64,000 nucleotides of DNA from Endocalyx cinctus (taxonomy: Eukaryota; Ascomycota; Sordariomycetes; Amphisphaeriales; Apiosporaceae). Location of the stretch: assembly GCA_001600455.1 (NCBI GenBank), contig BCKC01000006.1:1612001-1676000 (forward strand), in the 5' to 3' direction. The stretch's first letter is position 1. Every line of letters begins with the position of its first letter. Below, piece by piece: positions 56,604 to 64,000 of this stretch. A model generated the notes under the pieces. That model did no database searches, was not told where the DNA came from, and was given only the letters and a program-made list of their open reading frames with translations. Both the position numbers and the translations under genes were made by a program.

Positions 56604-58090
56604 GAGGGTGGTGGTCTGAGTATCTGGAAAGAGGAAGAGAGGGGGGAGAGGGGAGAAGAGAAGAAGAAAAGAAAGATGCGAAGTAGTCGGGAGACCGGGA
56701 GGAACTTATCGAGGAAATGTACAATATAAAAAAAATACGACTTCCTCAAATTTCCTCTTTTCCTCGCGCAATCACGATATTAATATGTATGCCAATGAAT
56801 CGCAAGGTCGTGATGAATGTGACGATGGTAATGGTAACTCTAAAGCGATGCGCAGACGTGAGATCTCTTTTGACGGGGAGGTCATGAGCCTGACTTCTGT
56901 GGATTTTTTTTTTCTGGATGGTTGAATAAAATTCTGGATTAATTGAGTAGTCGCGAATATCGGTAATGAATATATTGAATTTGAACAAGGATAGATATGT
57001 CGTGTTCGTTTCGGTGTAGAGAATATAAATAGAGTGGGAGATGAAGAATTAAGAGTAGAGTGAAGAAAGGCTGAAGAACGGGTTTTTTTTTTTCTTCTTC
57101 TTCAGGCTTTAAGCTTCAACTGTCCAAACTACTTAAAAGACTTGAACTGAAATTGACAGAATACTTATCAGATTACAGGTTTCTTTGTGTGATTGGATAG
57201 TCTGTCCTACTTATTTATTACTCTCGTACTTGTATAATAAAAAATGAAAATTGTCTGTTATTAAAAAACAAGTTGAGTAAAGAAGAATGGGAAAGACGAA
57301 GTGTTGTTCAGGTTTACAAGTATAGGTAGAAATGTGGAGGATGATTTGGTTTCATTCTACCTCACAAGTGGCTAAAGTGTGATTTAGGTGTAAACCATCT
57401 AAAGCTTAGGTTAGCTGTTTAGTTAATAGTGTTAATAGTTATCGTTCTGTACCTGTAAAGTGGTCAGTGCTTCTATCTGTAAGTACCTAGCAGCCCTGGA
57501 GCCTAGCAGCCTAGGTAGATCATTCACTGAAATATTTTCAGCCTCGTTACATAATGTACCTACCTAGGTAGTATGGATACGTTGTTGTAGCCCTGAAGAC
57601 GAATAAGCAGTATTTTATAGTGATTTATACCCCGTAAGGCCCCCCTAAAAACATACCTTAATTACTATGTACTTAAGTAATTAATAATTGACCCTTTAAT
57701 CATATATACTAGGTTAAGTACTTAGTTTATTCTTAAATACACGTATATACGCATAATTACTTAAATATTATCATTTTGTAGCTTTGTCAAGAGAATGCCA
57801 GACGGCCAGAGTACGGTATAGAAAGTGAACATACTAGGGGACCCAGCATTTTTCATATCCATGGATATCTAATTCTGATATTGTCACGGTGTAGATCAAT
57901 TTAGTAGAATGATGCCAGATTATTTGTTTGAGTCCTGGTCTTAATCCTAAAGGCTATTTAAATAGAACCTATCCCGGCAGTGATAACTTCAACTTAAATA
58001 CCTACCTGCCTAACTACTTAAGCACTTAAGATACCTAAGTAAGTAAGCAAGTACTTACTTAGATAACCTAGGTAGTTGGTAAGAGGCATC
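56604..58090. other. Intergenic region upstream of NOT1
   Basis: A 1.5-kb spacer holding the NOT1 promoter and leader and, at its far end, the 3' flank of the BBE-like gene. It is rich in TACCTA/TAGGTA words at 57481-57571 and 57998-58078. No gene seen. Confidence 0.6.
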
Positions 58091-60162
58091 TCATATAGTA
58101 GGTTCAACTCTACAAAGTGGTCCATTCTGGGTTGGTAGTCCATCAGCCGTTCGTACCTCCCAATCCTCGCTCCCCACCGTATTCCTCGCGTAGAACAAGC
58201 TCCAAGGGTCCCAGCTCCGCTTAATCTGCGCCAATCTTCCATACTTGTCGCCCCAGAAAGCCCGCTGCCAGTCCTTCTCCTCGACGTCGCACTCGTTAAA
58301 ATACGCGCCCCCTTCGGGCGTCGCGTCGCGGATGCCGTCGATGAAGCCGGCGAACAGCTGGTGCGAGGCCTTCACTTCCTCCGGCGTCGCCCCTCTCAGC
58401 CGTCCGTTGTCGTACACGTCCGCGTGCATGATCCCCGTCCTGAACGCCGGGTTCGCGCCGTTGCCCACCGCCGTCGTCGGGTAGCCCGCCAGCTCGTCCG
58501 AGGGCGCCAGGTGGATCCCGTGGAACGAGTACCCGTTCTCGACCGTCCGCCGGATGGAACCTTGCGTGGCGGCGAACGTCTCCGACTCCGGGTCCTCGAA
58601 GTTCGCTCGAGGGAAAATTCTACTTCCGAAGCGGGAGCTTCCAGGTGAGTCGCCCACGCCGTGGTTTGTGTCGGCCCAGTTGCTTGCTTGCCTCGGTACC
58701 GTGGTATTGTCCAGGTCGCGAAGGCCAAGCAAATTGAGGGTGTCGAATAGAGGTTGCACAAATGAGATAATCTCGGTCGCAGACATGCCCGGCATCTCGA
58801 TGCTTGTCGAAAAGCTGAAACTGTCGTTCTCTGCCCGAGATCGCGATAAAAAGCTGTAGGCAGTACCCCCGGCGTCGACGATGGCCGGTCCAAAAGCGTG
58901 GTAGGCGTCGAAGGCGCGCCAAAATGTCTCTACATCGTTCGTGTTTGCCGTTGACGACGAAGGTGATACAGAAAAGGCGACAGGAGTCGATAGTACTGTA
59001 ATCGGTGGGTATGCTTTAACAATAGCCGAAGTCACGACCCCGTATGTACCTGGTTTTGGATATCCGAGTTAGTGGTCTTCCAGGTAGACTTTTCCATGTA
59101 TAAAGGCGTAGAGAATATATTGAAATGAACACATAACAATTAAAATAAGGGATACTCAACTCCCTCCACCTCCCCTTAGGGCATAGAACAAATCAGTATT
59201 CTGCTCCGGATCAGCAGTTACGAATCGACCATCCGCTGTCACGACCTGCAAGGACAGGACCTGGTCTGCACCAAGACCAAATTTGGAAGACAGAGCCGAG
59301 TGGCCTCCACCGGCGAGCCAGCCTCCATACGCCCCGACCGTGTATCCGGCTGCGACAACGACGGTCATATTATGCTGCGCCATATGGCTGAACATCTCCC
59401 AACTTTCGAGCCCAGCACCGACGCGAGCCGCCATGCCGTCGTACTCTCCTATCATATATCGTGGCAGGAATTCGAAGTCCTTGAGCCAGTGAGTCCAGAT
59501 ACTTAGGGCGCCAAATCCGGTTGATCGGCCTACGAAATCGTGGCCTGTGTTTCTTTGCGTCCCTCCTATCAGCAAAGAAACATCGTTAATACCAACATAA
59601 CACGAGAAAATACTTACTTAATCACTAGTCTTAAATCTTTATTCCTAGCAAAATTGACCGCTGCCTGTACGTGCCTCACGCTTGTTACATTAACGACGTA
59701 AACTGGAAACCCGCCGGTCGAACAATTCACTCCTGCGGGAGGCGCTGTCGAAGCATAGCAAGTATCGCCTTCGGGCCAGGCCGACAGCACAGTCAGGGGA
59801 TCGTTGATGTAAATTCTAGATGATCTGGCATCGCTGACTAGAGCGCTGCACTTGGCGGCGTCTTTGAAAGGGCCGTCATAGCATACGGCGGCGATCGGTG
59901 TGGGCTTCAGGAGCGCGCCGGACATGGAGACGTTCAGCTGCGCCCACTCTTCGGGCGCAGGCCAAGATGCGAGTCCCGGGTGAGATTTGCATTCGGGCCC
60001 ATCGTACACAGGACTTGCGGTTGATCTGTCGCCAAATGAGATGGCGGGGAAATTGCCAACGTCGGTGTCCGTGAGGATGTCTACTTCGAAAGGGAAGTTG
60101 GTGCCTTGGACTAGCGTCGTAAGTAGCAATAAGGGTAAAAGTCTTGCTCTAGAAGAAACCAT
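58091..60162 (-). CDS. Secreted BBE-like FAD-linked oxidoreductase
   Basis: Three exons, 60162..59618, 59552..59161 and 59049..58091, give 631 residues. I start at 60162 (MVSSRARLLPLLLL) because it gives a clean signal peptide; an in-frame ATG at 60183 adds seven residues. Seen: signal peptide (1-20), several Cys in the N-terminal region, and an FAD-binding PCMH domain with NTGHDFVGRSTG, where His186 fits the 8-alpha-histidyl flavin link. ARVGAGLESW and AGYTVGAYGGWLAGGGHS follow, then a substrate domain and a terminal berberine-bridge (BBE) segment with YFNECDVEEKDWQRAFWG and LAQIKRSWDP. The cysteine used for bicovalent attachment in many BBE enzymes is absent from its usual motif. Intron 2 has a non-consensus GTTGAG donor but joins in phase. 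Substrates of fungal members are sugars or secondary metabolites; unknown here. Confidence 0.87.
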
Positions 60163-61975
60163 CGTCAAATAAAGATGTATCATTTTTGCTTATTCTAGAA
60201 GATGGAGAAGGACGAGGAGGTTTTGAAGCAATGTCGGGCTTAACCAAGAAGAAAAGCGTCTTGCCAACGCAATGTCTCAGGCTTCAAAATACGTCCCGGG
60301 CATGAGTTCTTATTCTGCTTGCATACTTACTTATTTCCGTATTCATGTTGCTGTATGGTTTTATTTGGTACCTCAATACCTAAACCTCGGCATGTTAGAT
60401 CATTAAAACAGAACAATCACAAGCAGCCTAGATTATTCTTCGTGCCACCTTAATAAGTCTCCTCCGCCATCCCAACCTATGTCATGCAGTTGAATTACAC
60501 GGTTACGGAACCGCGGCCCTAAATAATATTCGAATCCCTTTCTTTTAGTATACCTGGAGGTATAACTTGGAGTAATGAGCTTCAAGGAGACCAATAAAAT
60601 GCCCTAAGGTTCGAGTCGAGGCGCCCGACGGCGGCACGGAAGGAGGAATGGTTGGATCTAGACTCCGCAAGAAAAGCACTCCCTCAGTCTTTCAGCCCCA
60701 TTGCTATACACCTACTAAATCTAGAAAAGGATTAAACCCCCGATGTCGTGTATCTGACTGATTGGTTTATGCAAGGGACGCTCTGCCATGGGGAAATAAG
60801 ACGGGGAATCGATACTGGGGTAGGTGAATGTCATGTTAGTCAGCCATGACTGAAGACGTCCCACGACAGGTTGCTTTTCATTATTGGCATTATCAATATA
60901 ATCGAAAAGAAAAAGACCCCTATCTAAGGATGCCTCCTCGGGTTCTATTTCGGTGGAATTTTTTTTTTTCTTATTTCCATCAAATTATATTCATACGATA
61001 AGACACAATCTAGAATATAAATCGGGAGGAGAGATGGACAAGTGTTGTAGGTTAGAGCATTCTCATTATCCCCAAGGGGTAATCAAGGAAATACGAGCGA
61101 GAAGACTACATTCACCTCTTTGTGAAATGAGAGATTATATATTACCATGCCGAGAGAAGAGCTAGGCGGTTCTAGATCCCCTAGCTATGTATTCCTCGGG
61201 ATCAAATCGTACCTCTCTTCGGTCATAAAAAAAGCATGTAAGATTTACACGGAACAATCAGCAATTATGCATTTTCCCTAATACCTTCTTTTTCATTCTG
61301 CGCATCTCATACGACACCGATACAGTTGCGATAGGTGTGGGCATCACACTCACTACATCCGAAGTGCTCAGCACCAGATGTTCATATACAGCCTTTGTCA
61401 TGAATACTTATTGTCGGAGGATCATTCGCACAGAGAGCTTTCGTTGCCGAGTCTGCATACTAACCGTCGTTCCGTATTCATTTTCATTCTCACAGCCTTC
61501 ATATACATACTTCGTTGTACTTACACAGTCTTTTAACAAAAACTAAATGGTTAGTTAGGTAGGCCATCGCACGACATCTCGTTTTCAACCCTAGGGACCC
61601 GACTCGCCAGGCCTATCGAATGTGTATGAAAAGAAAGACTTTTTCTTGAGCGAACGAGATGCCGATATACTCTATCATGTGCCTCGTACCTGCGTCTTAC
61701 AGCACGGGGCGGGGCGAGGGGGGACAACCAGTGTGACTATGTGATAGGATCGGGGATTAGATAATTCCTGGTCACTATCAACTATCATTGACCAATCATC
61801 CTGAGATGTAGACAGCGGCTATTCCTAGCGGACTAGGAGATCAGTAAGTGCGACTTTATAGGATTTAGAAGTTTCAGCATCCGCATTCATTATTAAAGAG
61901 AAGACAGGCAAATCCATGCTATGCCCTGTCTTGCTCAGAATTTGAGAAGACGTATGCAAATTAATATTATTAAAT
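60163..61975. other. Intergenic region
   Basis: AT-rich 1.8-kb spacer between the BBE-like gene's 5' end and the 3' end of the transporter gene. Only short, motif-free open frames. Confidence 0.6.
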
Positions 61976-64000
61976 CTACCAATTTGCACCTGAGATACCA
62001 CAGTCAAACCTATTCGAGGTTGTCAGCACGAGCGTTAGGACCATTAGGAAATATGTTTATCATAACTTACCCTTGTTCACCTACGATAGCCTTAGTGTAC
62101 GTCTCCAACGCCACGAGTTGGTCTACGTACCCGGCTAGACTCTCATTGTAGGTATAACCATGAATCTGCCTCCATTTGTCTTCCCCTGACCTCTCATCAT
62201 CTTTTTCAGATTGAGGTGAGGCATTCATGGACTTCTCTGCCTCTCTCATGCGATCAGAGAGTCTCTCCTTTGCACTTACTGCGCTGGGAAGATATTTCTA
62301 CAGTAAGAGAACCAAAAGAAAGTTAACAAATAAAGATTCATGGAGTCAGTTATCAAAAAAGGCTGCGAAAACAAAAACAGCCATATCACTTACAGGAACC
62401 TTTCTCCCGGAACGTAAAGCACCCGATAAGACGTAAAGATTGGTGAGGATGGTTGCAATTGTGTCTCTTCGGGGAATGAGGAGATCCGCGGCTTGATCAG
62501 CGTTTCCATGGATGAATTGAGGATGATAAGACAGAGCGCATTGGCGCAGAGCAACTACATATTCGAAGAAATTCTCGCAAGCGTCTATGAGAGCTGAGTA
62601 CGGCAAAGGATCAAACGGTGCTCGTAGGCGAATTTCATGTCGTGTAAGACCCTATCACTAGTTAGAGGAGCCATTGTGTGTTTCTGTAGTATCAAACAAA
62701 CCAGAAGTTGCCTTAGTCTAACAAAACCCTCTCTTAGACGACCCTCGAGTTTTTCGGAAGCTTCGATATCTTCCTTGGTCGGTTTATGTCCGGCTTCGTA
62801 ATATACGTATTTGGATATAATACCTATAACCAGTTAAGCGATTTGGCAAGGTGATGAGCTAAAACGAGACCGACTCACTTCTAAAAACAATGCTACAGTA
62901 GAACATCATCGAGGCAGTTCCTTTTCGTAGATCATGTCGAGCAACAAACGGCCATAAGACCCAGTTAACGATAATAGATGCAACCACTCCAATAATCATC
63001 GCTGCCCCTCTCGTCGCGGCTATAGTGGCGGGGGATGGACTGCCGTGGTTGGCGACTTCGGATAGAGATATGACTGTGAAAGAGATGCATCCTACTAATC
63101 CAGACCTCTGGTGGCTATTAGCTCTCGTTTAATACATCAAGTATAATGTGTGAGGAACCTTACCGGATGTGAGCTTTGAGTATATCGATAAAGCATGGGA
63201 AGCATAAAAATGAGGGCAAATACAGCAACGACGAAAGGATTTCCTCGACCTGCAGCATATGCCAGGCCGGCCCAAAGTGACCCAAGAACTGCGCAGAACG
63301 TTCTAGTAATCAAATCTTGGATGTTTCCACCGGTGCTACGCACGTTAGGACGGCGCCACGACATCATTAAGGATAAATGAGATACTTACCGAGGACCCAT
63401 GATGAGCCATGCCATTACGACTGCCCACCACACTTCGTAATTGTCCCACCACGAATTGCTGTCGGTAACGTAGGCTGGAATGGCCAGCACCGATGTGACC
63501 GCAGCTGTCTTGAGGCCAAGACGGGTCTCAAAACCCTGCATTCGATGGAGGGCTCCCCACGCCACGCGACGAAAGCGATGTTTCTTGGCGCTCTCCTCGT
63601 CTTCGAGTTCTGCGGCTGTCATGCTGGCATATGATGTATCTTGTTCTGTAGTCTCTCCTTTTTGTGATACTGGTTGGAATTCGCGACTCTTTATCTTCTT
63701 GATGATTGTTGCTATCTCATGAAAACTTCGGAAATAAGAACCTTCGGAGAATTAGAACTTCGACTGATATGAGTTTATCTTTGTGTACCTACCTGCGGTG
63801 ACACCACCACGATCGTGTCGGACTTGAGCATTCGATCGGTACAAGGATTTCCAGAAAGGGTAGGACGGCATGTGGAAATGTGGGTATTTTGGTCGTTCCT
63901 GTTGCATCTGGTTGACCTTAACAGCAAGAGCTTCAACCGCGGAGGCCGCTCGATCAACTGCTTGACAATAGGCGAAGAGTTTCACAATCTCTTGATAGTC
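61976..64000 (-). CDS. Putative ER transporter, FUSC/DUF2421 (Bre4-type), partial
   Basis: The gene runs off the right edge; its 5' part is missing. Eight visible exons, 64000..63793, 63741..63390, 63335..63164, 63107..62879, 62823..62702, 62651..62394, 62297..62071 and 62009..61976, give 533 residues with all phases closing. Seen: a soluble part (CQAVDRAASAVEALAVKVNQM, FRSFHEIATIIKKI), then a membrane block with WWAVVMAWLIMGPRTGGNIQDL, TFCAVLGSLWAG, PFVVAVFALIFMLPMLYRYTQSSHP and a helix pair ending WPFVARHDLRKG. YYEAGHKPTKEDIEASEKLEGRLREGFVRLRQLL and HEIRLRAPFDPLPY follow, which mark the C-terminal ArAE_2/DUF2421 domain. Family members are ER or Golgi membrane proteins linked to brefeldin A sensitivity and aromatic-acid efflux. 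I end it at the short exon coding GFDCGISGANW. One donor is GTTTGT, off consensus. Confidence 0.85.

Noticed and set aside
61825..62007. Alternative 60-codon C-terminus for the Bre4-type gene
   Set aside because: The phase-2 donor at 62071 joined to the acceptor before 62009 reads GFDCGISGANW and stops, matching the short C-terminal ending usual for the family; the longer frame needs an acceptor that is not present.

Overview
The window is nuclear DNA from a filamentous ascomycete (Pezizomycotina; I lean to Sordariomycetes but cannot fix the order). Three things point there: short introns with GTRNGT donors, CTRAC-type branch points and YAG acceptors in almost every gene; fungal housekeeping proteins (Med7, HIR1, NOT1, a Kre2/Ktr mannosyltransferase, a SUR7-family protein); and fungus-specific membrane families (fungal rhodopsin-domain protein, allantoate-permease-type MFS, brefeldin-sensitivity-type ER transporter). 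Coding exons are GC-richer than the long AT-rich spacers. Most genes are split, so I rebuilt them exon by exon. The reading frame closes across every junction given below.

Layout. 0.2-6.3 kb: Med7 (-), a ZNF830/CCDC16-like zinc-finger coiled-coil protein (+) and an F-box protein (-). 6.3-13.3 kb: a 7-kb stretch with no supportable gene. 13.3-20.1 kb: a small Cys-rich protein (+), a LAMTOR1/Ego1-like lipid-anchored protein (-, only visible after joining three short exons) and the histone-chaperone subunit HIR1 (+). 20.1-25.5 kb: a 40-N gap, a family-15 mannosyltransferase (+) and a secreted, probably GPI-anchored protein (+). 25.5-30 kb: a second small Cys-rich protein and two solo LTRs, each with an exact 5-bp target-site duplication. 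30-31 kb: a SUR7/PalI-type four-pass protein (-). 34.8-47.5 kb: a rhodopsin-domain membrane protein (+), an anion:cation-symporter MFS (+), a cytosolic SMP-30-like beta-propeller (+) and a DHA1-type MFS (-). 49.8-56.6 kb: NOT1, the CCR4-NOT scaffold (-). 58.1-60.2 kb: a secreted BBE-like flavin oxidoreductase (-). 62-64 kb: the 3' part of an ER-transporter/FUSC/DUF2421 protein (-), running off the right edge.

The core genes (Med7, HIR1, NOT1, the ZNF830-like protein) belong to transcription, chromatin and RNA metabolism, but their closeness looks ordinary rather than operon-like. The 34.8-47.5 kb block, with a putative receptor, two transporters and a propeller enzyme, is the only part that resembles a metabolic island. 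It has no synthase or transcription factor, so that reading is weak. The observations I rate highest are the F-box protein with two RPEL-like motifs after its F-box, the two solo LTRs, the (CT)n expansions inside introns of both med7 and HIR1, the hidden LAMTOR1-like gene, and the recurrent TACCTA/TAGGTA tracts between genes. I did not find a clearly new multi-gene system.
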